Shown here piece by piece: positions 21,619-31,195 of a DNA stretch of 64,000 bases. The position numbers and the translations under genes were made by a program. A model generated the notes under the pieces. The model was not told the origin of the DNA. It saw nothing but the letters and a program-made list of their open reading frames with translations, and searched no databases. Numbering within the stretch: position 1 is the first letter of the stretch; each line of letters opens with the position of its first letter. The stretch comes from Marinobacter xestospongiae (GTDB taxonomy: Bacteria > Pseudomonadota > Gammaproteobacteria > Pseudomonadales > Oleiphilaceae), in NCBI RefSeq assembly GCF_023156385.1, contig NZ_JAKZAK010000010.1:21922-85921 (forward strand), given 5' to 3'.

Positions 21619-23928
21619 TCAGTCGGCGTCCTGGGTGGCCAGCTGGGCTTTGGCCTCGCTCAGGGCCTGTCGCGCCCGCTGAACCCGATCCTCGTTCTTG
21701 GCCACCGCGCGCAGCAGTTTGTCGACATTGTCGCCATTGTTGCTGCGGGCCTCGTCCAGCAGCCCCTGCATGGTCTCCAGTTTGGCCTGGGCCTTGTCGA
21801 GCTGCTCTGTGAGGACATTCAGGTCGGGCGGTGATGGCTCCGGGGAGGGCGCTTGCGGTACTTCCTCAGCCACCGGTTCCGGTTCGCTGGTCTGCGCCTG
21901 GGCAAGGGCTTCCTCCGCCCGTTTCACCCGGTCTTGGTTTTTCGCCACCGCCCGCTCCAGTTTCTCCACGGTGTCGGCATTGTCCGCCCGGGCCTCGTCC
22001 AACAGCGTCTGCATGTTGCTCAGCTTGCCGCGGGCTTTCTCAAGCTGGGTCTTCAGGCTGTCGATTTCTTCGGCACTCGCTGGGGCTTGTACGGGCGCTG
22101 GCTGCGCCTCCACAGTGGCTTCGGAGGGCGACGGTTTGCTCGCCTGGGCCAGGGCCTCTTCGGCGCGTTTGAGGCGTTCCTCATTCTTGGCGACCGCCCG
22201 CTCCAGCTTGTCGACAGTGCCGTCATTGTTGCTGCGGGCTTCTGTCAGCATGTCCTGCATCTTGGCAAGCTTGTCGCGGGCCTGGTCACGCTGCTTCTCC
22301 AGCGCCTCCCGATCCACCGGTGCCGGCGTGGGCGCTGCTTCGGCGTTGCCCTGACTGTTGGCTTTCTTGCGGGCCAGGGCCTGTTGCACCATCGCTGCCT
22401 TGGCTGCCCGTTCATCGGCTGCCGGAGCCTCGCTGGCGTCGGCTTCTGCCTTCTGGGCCTGCTCCGCTTCCGCTTGCTTGCGGGCCTGGGCTTCAGCGGC
22501 GGCGCGCGCCCGTTCTTTGCGTTTGGCTTCTTTTTCCGCCTGTTCCCGTTCCAGTCTTGCCTGGCGCGCTTCAAAACGCTCGCGGGCGCGATCGGCCTTG
22601 GCCTGTTCCGCCTGCTGGGTACGGATTTCGCCCTTGGCGAATCGGTAGTACTGGACCAGCGGGATGGCACTCGGGCAGACGTAGGTGCAGGCACCGCATT
22701 CGATGCAGTCGAACAGGTTCTGGTGTTCGGCCTTGTCGAACTCGTTGGCCTTGGCGTACCAGAACAGTTGTTGTGGCAGCAGGTCCATCGGGCACACTTC
22801 GGCGCACATGCCGCAGCGAATGCAGGGCTGCTCCGGTGGCGGCTCCGGCAGTTCCGTGGCGGTGGCGGCAATAATGCAGTTGGTGGTCTTGATCACCGGA
22901 ACCGCGGTGGTCTGCAGGGTGTAGCCCATCATCGGGCCGCCCAGCACCAGCCGGCTGAGGCGCTCGGGCTGCACACCGGCCTGGGCCAGCAGGTGGTCAA
23001 TGGGGGTGCCCAGCAGCGTGTCGAAGTTGCCCGGGTTGGCGATGGCCTCGCCGGTCACGGTGGTGATTCTCGAGATCAGCGGCTCGCCCAGATCGATGGC
23101 GCGATGGACGGCAATCGCAGTGCCGATATTCTGGCACATCACCCCGATGTCGGCCGGAATGCCGCCGTGGGGCACTTCCAGGCCAGTGAGAATCTGTACC
23201 AGTTGCTTCTCACCACCAGACGGGTACTTGGTGGGTATCACGCAGACTTCCACCTGGGTGCCCTGACAGGCGGCCCGGATGGCAGCGATGGCCGCCGGCT
23301 TGTTGTCTTCAATGGCGATCACGCAGCGCTGGGGGCGAAGTATCCAGGCCATAATTCGCAGCCCGGCCGCCACCTGGTCCGCTCGCTCCCGCATCGCCAT
23401 ATCGTCTGCGGTGATGTAGGGCTCGCACTCGGCACCGTTAAGGATCAGTGTCTCCACTTTACGGTCGGTGGGAGGCTGCAGCTTGATATTGGTGGGGAAG
23501 CCGGCCCCGCCCATGCCCGCAATGCCGGCCTGGCGAATACGATCCAGGACATCGGCGCGCTCAAGCTGGTGGAAATCCGCCACCGGCTGACGATCACACC
23601 AGCGGTCGTCGCCGTCCGGGCGCAGGAAGATGCAGACATCGTCCATACCTGAGGGGTGAGGCACCGGATGCGAGCCAATCGCCTCGATGGTGCCGGAGGT
23701 GGGGGCGTGGACCGGCACCCCGACCGGACCTTCGACCGTGGCCAGGGGCTGCCCTTTGAGGACCTGCTCGCCCACCTCCACGACGGGCACGGCGGGCGCG
23801 CCGATGTGTTGCTGCAGCGGCAGGATCAGACGATCCGGCACGCCGGCAGGCTCGATCTGGCGGGTGGTGGAGAGGTCTTTGTTTTCCACCGGATGTATGC
23901 CGCCGGGGAAATCCCAGAGTTTGGTCAT
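21619..23928 (-). CDS. rsxC: Electron transport complex subunit RsxC with threefold C-terminal repeat
   Basis: NADH/flavin-binding peripheral subunit of the Rsx/Rnf complex, 769 aa. The N-terminal half carries the NQO1-like FMN/NADH domain (GGAGFPTNIKL near residue 135) and two [4Fe-4S] motifs, CIRCGMCAEVCP and CIECGACTYVCP (about residues 365-415). From about 440 on it is Ala/Glu/Lys/Arg-rich and predicted helical. Three related blocks with an 81-82 residue period share EARxNNxxxVxKLxRAVAKN followed by a basic RAxxAL stretch, and are joined by Pro/Glu/Ala linkers. RsxC C-termini vary widely in length among species. The start ATG shares its A with the rsxB stop. Confidence 0.96.
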   Translation of the reverse strand: MTKLWDFPGGIHPVENKDLSTTRQIEPAGVPDRLILPLQQHIGAPAVPVVEVGEQVLKGQPLATVEGPVGVPVHAPTSGTIEAIGSHPVPHPSGMDDVCIFLRPDGDDRWCDRQPVADFHQLERADVLDRIRQAGIAGMGGAGFPTNIKLQPPTDRKVETLILNGAECEPYITADDMAMRERADQVAAGLRIMAWILRPQRCVIAIEDNKPAAIAAIRAACQGTQVEVCVIPTKYPSGGEKQLVQILTGLEVPHGGIPADIGVMCQNIGTAIAVHRAIDLGEPLISRITTVTGEAIANPGNFDTLLGTPIDHLLAQAGVQPERLSRLVLGGPMMGYTLQTTAVPVIKTTNCIIAATATELPEPPPEQPCIRCGMCAEVCPMDLLPQQLFWYAKANEFDKAEHQNLFDCIECGACTYVCPSAIPLVQYYRFAKGEIRTQQAEQAKADRARERFEARQARLEREQAEKEAKRKERARAAAEAQARKQAEAEQAQKAEADASEAPAADERAAKAAMVQQALARKKANSQGNAEAAPTPAPVDREALEKQRDQARDKLAKMQDMLTEARSNNDGTVDKLERAVAKNEERLKRAEEALAQASKPSPSEATVEAQPAPVQAPASAEEIDSLKTQLEKARGKLSNMQTLLDEARADNADTVEKLERAVAKNQDRVKRAEEALAQAQTSEPEPVAEEVPQAPSPEPSPPDLNVLTEQLDKAQAKLETMQGLLDEARSNNGDNVDKLLRAVAKNEDRVQRARQALSEAKAQLATQDAD
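21640..22290 (-). repeat. Three direct repeats of about 245 bp within rsxC
   Basis: Equivalent positions at 22231, 21985 and 21742 mark three copies with periods of 246 and 243 bp. The coding frame is kept, giving 82 and 81 residues. Copies agree strongly in the helical core (KMQxLLxEAR, KLERAVAKN) and differ in the linkers. Such repeats can vary in number by recombination. Confidence 0.85.
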
Positions 23929-24506
23929 CAGGCAACGACTCCCTGGCGATCCGTCGCTATAAGGTTGCTGGCAGGCGGGTTCCAGGTCCAGGTGCGGATA
24001 TCCGCTTCGACCGTGACCATGTCAATACAGTCCACCGGGCAGGGATCGACACACAGATCGCAGCCGGTGCACTCGCTGGCGATGACCGTGTGCATGTGTT
24101 TGGCGGCCCCGAGGATGGCGTCTACCGGGCAGGCCTGGATGCACTTGGTGCAGCCGATGCACTCATCCTCACGGATCACCGCGACCCGTTTGGCCTGCTC
24201 GACGCCGTGTTCGGCGTCCAGTGGCTGGGGTTCAACATCCAGCAAATCTGCCAGGGCCTTGATGGTGGTTTCGCCACCCGGTGGGCATTTGTTGATGGCG
24301 TCGCCATTGGCAATGGATTCGGCGTAGGGCCGGCAGCCGGGAAAGCCGCACTGGCCGCACTGGGTCTGGGGCAGAATTGCGTCAATCTGTTCCACCAGTG
24401 GGTTGCCTTCCACCCGGAAGCGTTCGGCGGCAAAGCCCAGCAGCCCGCCAAAGGCCAGGGCCAGTAGCAGGAGAACGGCAACGGCGATCAATACGCTGGT
24501 CATCAT
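23928..24506 (-). CDS. rsxB: Electron transport complex subunit RsxB
   Basis: Membrane-anchored ferredoxin subunit of the Rsx/Rnf complex, 192 aa. An N-terminal hydrophobic helix ([17 protein letters not shown]) is followed by a four-cysteine motif typical of RnfB (CGQCGFPGC with a further C in INKCPPGG) and two ferredoxin motifs, [12 protein letters not shown] and [12 protein letters not shown]. Together these predict three [4Fe-4S] clusters. Two adjacent ATGs (24506 and 24503) are possible starts. The stop shares one base with the rsxC start. Confidence 0.97.
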   Translation of the reverse strand: MMTSVLIAVAVLLLLALAFGGLLGFAAERFRVEGNPLVEQIDAILPQTQCGQCGFPGCRPYAESIANGDAINKCPPGGETTIKALADLLDVEPQPLDAEHGVEQAKRVAVIREDECIGCTKCIQACPVDAILGAAKHMHTVIASECTGCDLCVDPCPVDCIDMVTVEADIRTWTWNPPASNLIATDRQGVVA

Positions 24507-24524
24507 GGCAATAAACCCCGCTGG

Positions 24525-25106
24525 TCAGACGCCGACAAGGCCGGTAAAGCCCAGGAACGCCAAGGCCATCAGTCCTGCGGTGATCATGCCGATGGCGGCG
24601 CCCTGGAAGGCGACGGGAACGTCGGAGACGGCAATGCGCTCACGCATGGCGGCGAACAGCACCAGCACCAGCGAGAAGCCGGCGGCGGCGCCAAAGCCGT
24701 AGAGCACCGATTCCACGAAGTTGTTCTGCTTGTTGAGATTCAGCAGAGCAACCCCGAGCACCGCGCAGTTGGTGGTGATCAGTGGCAGGAAGATCCCCAA
24801 TACCCGGTATAGCAGAGGGCTGGTCTTGCGGACCACCATCTCGGTGAACTGGACCACCACCGCGATCACCAGGATGAAGGTGATGGTCTTGAGAAATGCC
24901 AGATCCAGCGGCGCCAGCAAATAGGTGTAGGCCAGGTAACTACAGACCGAGGCCAGGGTCAGGACAAAGGTGGTGGCCAGGGACATGCCCATGGCGGTCT
25001 CCAGTTTCCCGGACACGCCCATGAACGGGCACAGGCCGAGAAACTGGACCAACACAAAGTTGTTCACCAGGATCGTGCTGACCAGAATCAGCAGGTACTC
25101 TGACAT
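24525..25106 (-). CDS. rsxA: Electron transport complex subunit RsxA
   Basis: Polytopic membrane subunit of the Rsx/Rnf complex, 193 aa, six predicted helices. The N-terminus [19 protein letters not shown] and the conserved [10 protein letters not shown] and [10 protein letters not shown] segments identify it clearly. In characterised Rnf, RnfA and RnfE helices hold a membrane iron-sulfur centre between cysteines like those seen in LGLCP and TTNC. It is the first rsx gene, 21 bp after the metG stop, so the operon may be partly read from the metG promoter. Confidence 0.97.
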   Translation of the reverse strand: MSEYLLILVSTILVNNFVLVQFLGLCPFMGVSGKLETAMGMSLATTFVLTLASVCSYLAYTYLLAPLDLAFLKTITFILVIAVVVQFTEMVVRKTSPLLYRVLGIFLPLITTNCAVLGVALLNLNKQNNFVESVLYGFGAAAGFSLVLVLFAAMRERIAVSDVPVAFQGAAIGMITAGLMALAFLGFTGLVGV

Positions 25107-25127
25107 TGCAACAGGCTCCCGCGGAGA

Positions 25128-27161
25128 CTACATGATCCGCATGCCGGGGGTGGCGCCGGAGTCCGGCGACAGGATGTGGATGTCCTTACCACCCGGGCCT
25201 GCCGCCAGCACCATGCCTTCCGACAGGCCGAATTTCATCTTCCGTGGTTTCAGGTTGGCGACCATGACGGTCAGCCGGCCTTCCAGATCTTCCGGGTTGT
25301 AGGCGGACTTGATACCAGCAAACACGTTGCGCTCGCCGTGACCTATATCAAGGGTCAGGCGCAACAGCTTGTCAGCACCTTCCACATGCTCCGCTTTGAC
25401 AATCTTGGCCACCCGCAGATCGACCTTGGCAAAGTCGGTAAATTCTATCTCATCGGCGATCGGTTCCAGATTGGCTGCGGCGGCCGGTTTCGCGGGCTCG
25501 GCGGATACCGATTCGCGGGACGCCTCCAGCATTTTCTCGATCTGGGCCATGTCGACCCGGTTCATCAGTGGCTTGAACTTGTTGATGCCGTGGTTCTGCA
25601 GTAGCTCGCCACGGTCGTTCCAGTTCAGCGGGCTGTTGAGGAACTCGGCTGCGGCTTCGGCGGTTTTCGGCAGCACCGGCGCAAGGTAGGTCATCAGCAG
25701 GCGGAACATGTTGATGGCGTTGGTGCAGATCGCCTGCAGGGCGGCGTCCTGGCCTTCCTGCTTGGCGATGACCCAGGGCTGCTCGTCGTTGACATACTGG
25801 TTGGCAATGTCGGCCAGTTCCATGATCCGGCGCATCGCACGGCCAAACTCACGTCCCTCATAGTGCTCGGCAATCTCCTGGCCGGCGTCGATAAAGGTGT
25901 TCAGTTTGTCCTGCTCGGTCACGGTGCCAAGCTGGCCATCAAACCGCTTGGTTATGAAGCCGGCGCTGCGGCTGGCGATGTTCACCACCTTGCCCACCAG
26001 ATCGGAGTTCACCCGGGAGGCAAAGTCCTCCAGGTTCAGGTCCATGTCGTCGACACCGCTGCCGAGCTTGGCCGCGAAGTAGTAGCGCAGATACTCCGGA
26101 TTGAGGTGATCCAGGTAGGTGCGGGCCATGATGAAGGTGCCCCGCGACTTAGACATCTTCTTGCCGTTGACGGTGATGAAACCGTGGGCCCAGACCGCGC
26201 TCGGGGTCCGGTAGCCGGCACTGTGCAGCATGGACGGCCAGAACAGGGCGTGAAAGTTGATGATGTCCTTGCCGATAAAGTGGTAGACCTCGGCGTCGGA
26301 ATCGGCATTCCAGAAATGGTCGAAATCGATGCCTTCGCGATCACACAGGTTCTTGAAGCTGGCCAGGTAGCCAATGGGTGCGTCCAACCAGACATAGAAG
26401 TACTTGCCCGGTGCGTCAGGAATCTCAAACCCGAAGTAGGGCGCATCACGGCTGATGTCCCACTCCTGCAGGCCGGCGTCCAGCCACTCCGACAGCTTGT
26501 TGGCGATCTGGGGCTGGAGGGCGCCACTGCGGGTCCACTGCTGCAGGAAGTCGGTGAACTCCGGCAGACGGAAGAAGTAATGCTCCGATTCTTTCTCAAT
26601 CGGGGTGGCGCCGGACACTGCGGAGGTCGGGTTGATCAGCTCCGCCGGGGTGTAGGTGGCGCCACAGACTTCGCAGTTGTCACCGTACTGGTCCTCGGAC
26701 TTACACTTCGGGCAGGTGCCCTTGATGAAGCGGTCCGCCAGGAACATCTCTTTTTCCGGATCGTAGGCCTGGGTGATCTTGCGGGTGGCGATGTGATCGT
26801 TCTCACTCAGACGCCGGTAGATGTACTCCGAGAACGACCGGTTCTCCTCCGAGTGGGTGGAGTGGTAGTTGTCGAAGTGGATGTTGAAACCGGCAAAATC
26901 CTCCTGATGCTCCTGACGGATACGGTCAATCAGGGCCTCGGAGGTGATGCCTTCGCGCTCGGCACGGAGCATAATGGCGGTGCCGTGGGCATCGTCTGCG
27001 CAAACGTAGTAACAGTTTTGGCCACGCATTCGCTGGTACCGGGCCCAGATATCAGTCTGGATATACTCCAACAGGTGTCCCAGGTGAATCGGGCCGTTGG
27101 CGTAGGGCAGGGCGCTGGTAACCAGAATGTCGCGCTGTTTCTGTTCGCTTGCTTGCGTCAT
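25128..27161 (-). CDS. metG: Methionyl-tRNA synthetase
   Basis: Charges tRNA-Met and initiator tRNA. The 677 aa from the ATG at 27161 equal the E. coli length; a TTG eight codons upstream is an alternative. The class I HIGH-type motif is IHLGH, and KMSKS is present in [11 protein letters not shown] zinc knuckle with two CxxC pairs (CPKC and CEVC) lies near residues 140-160. The C-terminal tRNA-binding OB domain (from about residue 575, [11 protein letters not shown]) is fused, as in dimeric MetG. It is divergent from apbC, a pairing widespread in gammaproteobacteria. Confidence 0.98.
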   Translation of the reverse strand: MTQASEQKQRDILVTSALPYANGPIHLGHLLEYIQTDIWARYQRMRGQNCYYVCADDAHGTAIMLRAEREGITSEALIDRIRQEHQEDFAGFNIHFDNYHSTHSEENRSFSEYIYRRLSENDHIATRKITQAYDPEKEMFLADRFIKGTCPKCKSEDQYGDNCEVCGATYTPAELINPTSAVSGATPIEKESEHYFFRLPEFTDFLQQWTRSGALQPQIANKLSEWLDAGLQEWDISRDAPYFGFEIPDAPGKYFYVWLDAPIGYLASFKNLCDREGIDFDHFWNADSDAEVYHFIGKDIINFHALFWPSMLHSAGYRTPSAVWAHGFITVNGKKMSKSRGTFIMARTYLDHLNPEYLRYYFAAKLGSGVDDMDLNLEDFASRVNSDLVGKVVNIASRSAGFITKRFDGQLGTVTEQDKLNTFIDAGQEIAEHYEGREFGRAMRRIMELADIANQYVNDEQPWVIAKQEGQDAALQAICTNAINMFRLLMTYLAPVLPKTAEAAAEFLNSPLNWNDRGELLQNHGINKFKPLMNRVDMAQIEKMLEASRESVSAEPAKPAAAANLEPIADEIEFTDFAKVDLRVAKIVKAEHVEGADKLLRLTLDIGHGERNVFAGIKSAYNPEDLEGRLTVMVANLKPRKMKFGLSEGMVLAAGPGGKDIHILSPDSGATPGMRIM

Positions 27162-27213
27162 GTTAAGTGTCCGAACCTTGATCAATAATGGATGTGGTCA
27201 GAAGCGGGCACAG

Positions 27214-27241
27214 ATGATACCTTCCGGCCGGTAATTTTTCA
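27214..27241 (-). promoter_or_regulatory. Candidate promoter for metG
   Basis: Read on the - strand, TGAAAA and TATCAT are separated by 16 bp, with TATCAT (27214-27219) about 53 bp upstream of the chosen metG ATG. The -10 fit is good and the -35 only fair. It would also be the first promoter feeding the rsx genes. Confidence 0.4.
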
Positions 27242-27382
27242 TCCAGATAGCCCGTTTTTGTTGCCCCGAGCGCCGGGTACTGGCGTCCTGCCAGCGGTGA
27301 CTGACGGGGCGGCTGGCTTTCGACATCGCTGCTGCCGGTGTGCCTGGCATTCCGGTGGCGCCCCCACTTTCTGGAGAACGGC

Positions 27383-28483
27383 ATGACCGACGTTTCCCGG
27401 CAGGCTCTTGAAGCCGCCGTGCGCCAATACCAAGACCCCTATCTCGAATGTGATCTGTTCCAGCTGGATGCGGTGAAGTCGCTGACCATCGACGACGCCG
27501 GCGAGGTGTCGCTGGTGGTTGAGCTGCCTTACGCCGCTGAGGGCATCACTGGCGCCCTGCGGCAGCTGGTGAGTTCTGCGCTGGAGAATGTGCCTGGCGT
27601 GGCGTCGGTTTCGGTGACGGTGAATCAGCGTATCCATGCCCACCAGGCCCAGCGTGACCTGCAATCCATCGCCGGGGTCAAGAACATCATCGCGGTTGCG
27701 TCCGGCAAGGGTGGGGTTGGCAAGTCGACCACGTCGGTGAACCTGGCGCTGGCGCTGAGCCAGGAAGGTGCGCGGGTGGGTATCCTGGATGCGGATATCT
27801 ACGGCCCCAGCGTTGGCATGATGCTGGGCATTGCCGAAGGCACGCGCCCCGACACCAAGGAGAACAAATACTTCCTGCCGCTGAAGGCCCATGGTCTGCA
27901 GGCCATCTCGATGGCCTTCCTGGTGACTGACAAGACACCGATGGTGTGGCGCGGGCCGATGGTCAGCGGTGCGGTGCAGCAGCTGCTGACCCAGACCCTG
28001 TGGGACGAGCTGGACTATCTGGTGGTGGACATGCCTCCGGGCACCGGCGATATCCAGCTGACCCTGGCGCAGAAAGTGCCGGTGACCGGCGCGGTGGTGG
28101 TCACCACCCCTCAGGACATTGCCCTGCTGGACTGCAAGAAAGGCATCGAAATGTTCCGCAAGGTCGACATTCCTGTGCTCGGTGTGGTGGAAAACATGAG
28201 CGTGCACATCTGCAGCCACTGCGGTCACGAAGAGGCGCTGTTTGGGCATGGTGGCGGCGAGCGGGTGTCCGAAGAGTACGATACGCCGCTTCTGGGCCAG
28301 CTGCCGCTGCACATGACCATCCGCGAGCAGACCGATGGTGGCACCCCGTCGGTGGTGGCGGAGCCGGACTCGGAAGTGGCACGTCGCTACCGCGATATCG
28401 CCCGCCGGCTGAGCGCCCTGTTGTCCCAGCGACAGCGTAACCTGAGCTCGCCCATCCCCAGTATTTCCATCAGCGACGACTGA
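27383..28483 (+). CDS. apbC: Iron-sulfur cluster carrier ATPase ApbC/Mrp
   Basis: P-loop NTPase of the Mrp/NBP35 family that carries and delivers [Fe-S] clusters. The 366 aa are in the family range (E. coli Mrp 369). An N-terminal MIP18-like (DUF59) domain spans about 1-85. The deviant Walker A, SGKGGVGKSTTS, is near residue 110, and the dimer-bridging CxxC is CSHC near residue 275. I start at the ATG at 27383, which has GGAGAA upstream; the 15-codon in-frame extension lacks support. It is divergent from metG. Confidence 0.97.
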   Translation: MTDVSRQALEAAVRQYQDPYLECDLFQLDAVKSLTIDDAGEVSLVVELPYAAEGITGALRQLVSSALENVPGVASVSVTVNQRIHAHQAQRDLQSIAGVKNIIAVASGKGGVGKSTTSVNLALALSQEGARVGILDADIYGPSVGMMLGIAEGTRPDTKENKYFLPLKAHGLQAISMAFLVTDKTPMVWRGPMVSGAVQQLLTQTLWDELDYLVVDMPPGTGDIQLTLAQKVPVTGAVVVTTPQDIALLDCKKGIEMFRKVDIPVLGVVENMSVHICSHCGHEEALFGHGGGERVSEEYDTPLLGQLPLHMTIREQTDGGTPSVVAEPDSEVARRYRDIARRLSALLSQRQRNLSSPIPSISISDD

Positions 28484-28511
28484 GGGATTTCCGCAGCGAC
28501 CTCCGCCGGCT

Positions 28512-28541
28512 TTGGCGTTGGTGGGCGTGGGTGGTTACAAT
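28512..28541 (+). promoter_or_regulatory. Candidate promoter for dcd
   Basis: TTGGCG (28512-28517) and TACAAT (28536-28541) are 18 bp apart. Transcription would start near 28548-28550, immediately before a perfect 10-bp hairpin. Confidence 0.55.
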
Positions 28542-28550
28542 AGCCGGTTT

Positions 28551-28576
28551 ACGGGAGCGGGCTTGACCGCTCCCGT
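28551..28576 (+). other. Hairpin at the predicted 5' end of the dcd mRNA
   Basis: ACGGGAGCGG (28551-28560) pairs perfectly with CCGCTCCCGT (28567-28576) around GCTTGA. No T-run follows, so it is unlikely to be a terminator for apbC. Its place next to the predicted transcription start suggests a 5' mRNA-stabilising stem. Confidence 0.6.
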
Positions 28577-28612
28577 CCGCACATTGTCCGAATTCACCGT
28601 GAGATTGAACTG

Positions 28613-29179
28613 ATGAGTATAAAGTCCGACAAGTGGATCCGCCGCATGTCCGAAGAGGCCGGCATGATTGAACCGTTCGAGCCTGGCCAGGTGCGTGAGT
28701 CCGGGAAGGGCCGGGTCATCTCCTACGGTACGTCCAGCTACGGCTACGACGTGCGGTGCAGCAATGAGTTCAAGATCTTCACCAATGTGCATTCGGCCAC
28801 GGTGGACCCGAAGAACTTTGACGACAACAGTTTCGTCAACGTGACCAGCGACGTCTGCATCATTCCGCCCAACTCCTTCGCCCTGGCGCGCACCGTGGAG
28901 TACTTCCGCATTCCGCGCAACGTGCTGACCATCTGCCTGGGCAAATCCACCTACGCCCGTTGCGGCATCATCGTCAACGTCACCCCGTTGGAGCCGGAAT
29001 GGGAAGGGCAGGTGACCCTGGAGTTTTCCAACACCACCAACCTGCCGGCGAAAATCTACGCCAACGAAGGGGTGGCGCAGATGCTGTTCTTCGAGTCTGA
29101 TGAAGTCTGTGAGACCAGCTACAAGGACCGTGGCGGCAAGTACCTGGGCCAGACCGGCGTGACCCTGCCAAAAACATGA
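28613..29179 (+). CDS. dcd: dCTP deaminase
   Basis: Deaminates dCTP to dUTP, supplying the dUMP route to thymidylate. The 188 aa fit the trimeric family (E. coli 193). Landmarks include SSYGYDVRC, the [13 protein letters not shown] region, [10 protein letters not shown], which contains the substrate-binding serine and arginine, and the C-terminal [13 protein letters not shown]. Two starts compete (28613 ATG and a later in-frame ATG); the first gives the normal N-terminus [12 protein letters not shown]. It lies 129 bp after apbC with its own likely promoter. Confidence 0.97.
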   Translation: MSIKSDKWIRRMSEEAGMIEPFEPGQVRESGKGRVISYGTSSYGYDVRCSNEFKIFTNVHSATVDPKNFDDNSFVNVTSDVCIIPPNSFALARTVEYFRIPRNVLTICLGKSTYARCGIIVNVTPLEPEWEGQVTLEFSNTTNLPAKIYANEGVAQMLFFESDEVCETSYKDRGGKYLGQTGVTLPKT

Positions 29180-29225
29180 GGTGTCGCGACCGTCTGACCC
29201 ACCCGATCTTCAAGGCGACAGCGCT

Positions 29226-29825
29226 ATGAATGCCAACCAGTTCCTGAAAGCGGTCGAGCAGCTCCATGGCTGGCGAGAGTTCGCCTTCATCGTGGCTCTG
29301 GCCGAGCGCGGCTTCCCCAACTACGCCCTGTTTGCCGATGCGGTGGGCCTGAAGACCGGCGCCAAGATGCGCCAGCTTCTCGACGTCACCTGGGAGATGC
29401 TGCAGCAGGAGCCGTCGGAATCGGCTATCCCGCAGTTGCTGACGAAACTGGAGGCGTTGTCACCGGATGTGAACGTCTACGACGCGTATGGCGTTTACCC
29501 GGCGTTTGATTTCTGCCGCCTGCTGGAGCAGGCCCTGTTGTGCCGGCTCAATCCGGATCGGCACCGGGCTACCGAAGCCTCCCAGTGGGCAACGGCCACC
29601 GTCGTGGACTTCGTTGAAGTGTCTGACGGCGAGGAACTGGACGAGGATGAGTTGGTGCGCCTGCTTGATCAGCATCCGCTGATGAAGGCGGACAAGGCGT
29701 TCCAGCGTGACCTGGTGTTGGCCCTGAAGCGTCAGCGCACACCACTGGAGCGTTTTGTCGACGAGCTGCGTGACATGGCGGCGAACGACGGCATCAGCAA
29801 TATCGGCATATCACTGCAGGACTGA
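29226..29825 (+). CDS. yjaG: YjaG-family (DUF416) protein
   Basis: Cytoplasmic protein of 199 aa matching E. coli YjaG across its length: the N-terminal LHGWREFAFIVALAERGFPN corresponds to the LESWQHVTFMACLCER region of YjaG, and both share the DAYGVYPAFD/DLYGVYPAID motif and end in a SNIGI stretch. The family function is not established. The ATG at 29226 has AAGGCGACA upstream and leaves 46 bp after dcd. A hairpin terminator follows closely, so dcd-yjaG may form a short unit. Confidence 0.85.
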   Translation: MNANQFLKAVEQLHGWREFAFIVALAERGFPNYALFADAVGLKTGAKMRQLLDVTWEMLQQEPSESAIPQLLTKLEALSPDVNVYDAYGVYPAFDFCRLLEQALLCRLNPDRHRATEASQWATATVVDFVEVSDGEELDEDELVRLLDQHPLMKADKAFQRDLVLALKRQRTPLERFVDELRDMAANDGISNIGISLQD

Positions 29826-29855
29826 GTGCGCCGGGTACAGGCGTCGGGTCCTGGT

Positions 29856-29878
29856 CCCGGGGGGGCTCCCCGGGTTTT
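29856..29878 (+). terminator. Intrinsic terminator after yjaG
   Basis: CCCGGGG (29856-29862) pairs with CCCCGGG (29868-29874) around GGGCT, followed by TTTT. It lies 30 bp after the yjaG stop and upstream of avtA. Confidence 0.75.
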
Positions 29879-29932
29879 CTGAATGGCTATCGCGATGGAT
29901 GGCGATTCTTGGACGACTTGGACGATCACACC

Positions 29933-31195
29933 ATGAAACTGTCTTCTTTCGGCCGCAAGTTCACCGCCGGCGCCGGTATCACGTCGTTGATGGAGGATCT
30001 GGGCAACGCCCTGGCATCCGGCGACGACATGATCATGATGGGTGGTGGTAACCCCGGCCACATCCCCGAAGTGCAAGCCCGACTGACCGAGGTGTTGGGC
30101 GATCTGGCCGCCGATCCCGATGCGGTACGCCGCCTGGTGGGGATTTACGATCCGCCCCAGGGCGAGAAACGCTTCATCGCGGCGCTGGTGGATCTGCTGA
30201 ACGCGGAATACGGCTGGAACCTGGCGCCGGAGAACGTGGCCCTGACCAATGGCAGTCAGGCGGCATTTTTCATGCTGTTTAATATGTTTGGTGGCGACTA
30301 CGAAGACGGCCACCGCAGGCACATCCTGCTGCCGATGGCGCCGGAGTATATCGGTTATGCCGACGCCGGAATTGCGCCGGAGCTGTTCAAGGCGGTGAAG
30401 CCGGAGATCACCTTCACCGACGCCCACGAGTTCAAGTATCGGGTTGATTTCGATGCGGTGGAGGTGACGGCGGACACCGGCGCCATCTGCGTGTCACGGC
30501 CGACCAACCCCACTGGCAATGTGGTCACGGATGAGGAACTGGCGCGCCTCGAGGCGTTGGCACGGCGCCATGATGTGCCACTGATTGTCGATGGCGCTTA
30601 CGGTACGCCGTTCCCGAGCCTGCTGTTCGTGGAGGCGACGCCAACCTGGAATGAGCAGATCGTGCTGTGCCTGAGCCTGTCCAAGCTGGGCTTGCCGGCG
30701 GCTCGAACCGGTATTGTGATTGCGGATGAACGCATCATTTCGGCGCTGTCCGGGGTCAATGCCATCATGAACCTGGCCACCGGCAGCTTTGGTGCGATGC
30801 TGGCGGAACCGCTGGTGCGCAGCGGCGAGATTCTTTCCCTCAGCCGGGAGGTGGTGTGTCCGTTCTATCGTGGCAAGATGGAGCGGGCGGTCGCGGCCTT
30901 TACCCAGGCCATGGGGGAGGGTATTCGCTGGTATGTGCACAAGCCGGAAGGCGCAATGTTCCTGTGGCTGTGGTTCCCGGATCTGCCGATCTCCAGCCTG
31001 GAACTGTATCAGCGCCTCAAGGAGCGAGGGGTGTTGGTGGTGTCCGGTCATTACTTCTTCCCGGGCCTGCCGGAGGATGACTGGCGTCACCGCCATGAGT
31101 GCCTGCGGGTGACCTATTCCCAGGACGATGCTCAGGTAGCCGAAGGGTTGCGTATCATCGCCGACGAGGTCAAGGCGGTGTGGGCCGCTCACTGA
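29933..31195 (+). CDS. avtA: Valine-pyruvate aminotransferase
   Basis: PLP-dependent class I aminotransferase that interconverts valine and pyruvate with 2-oxoisovalerate and alanine. The 420 aa are close to E. coli AvtA (417), and the two agree along their length: LGGGNP corresponds to MGGGNPGHIPE, LAPEYIGYADAG to MAPEYIGYADAG, and CVSRPTNPTGNV is identical. The PLP lysine sits in LSLSKLGLPAAR. I start at the ATG at 29933 (MKLSSFGRKFTAG); a TTG eight codons upstream is possible. The 3' end overlaps the convergent DUF3108 gene by 26 bp. Confidence 0.95.
   Translation: MKLSSFGRKFTAGAGITSLMEDLGNALASGDDMIMMGGGNPGHIPEVQARLTEVLGDLAADPDAVRRLVGIYDPPQGEKRFIAALVDLLNAEYGWNLAPENVALTNGSQAAFFMLFNMFGGDYEDGHRRHILLPMAPEYIGYADAGIAPELFKAVKPEITFTDAHEFKYRVDFDAVEVTADTGAICVSRPTNPTGNVVTDEELARLEALARRHDVPLIVDGAYGTPFPSLLFVEATPTWNEQIVLCLSLSKLGLPAARTGIVIADERIISALSGVNAIMNLATGSFGAMLAEPLVRSGEILSLSREVVCPFYRGKMERAVAAFTQAMGEGIRWYVHKPEGAMFLWLWFPDLPISSLELYQRLKERGVLVVSGHYFFPGLPEDDWRHRHECLRVTYSQDDAQVAEGLRIIADEVKAVWAAH

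Noticed and set aside
21853..23652. 599-codon open frame on the + strand
   Set aside because: It is exactly antisense to rsxC, whose motifs and operon position are clear. GC-rich third positions keep the shadow frame open; no family features or ribosome site.
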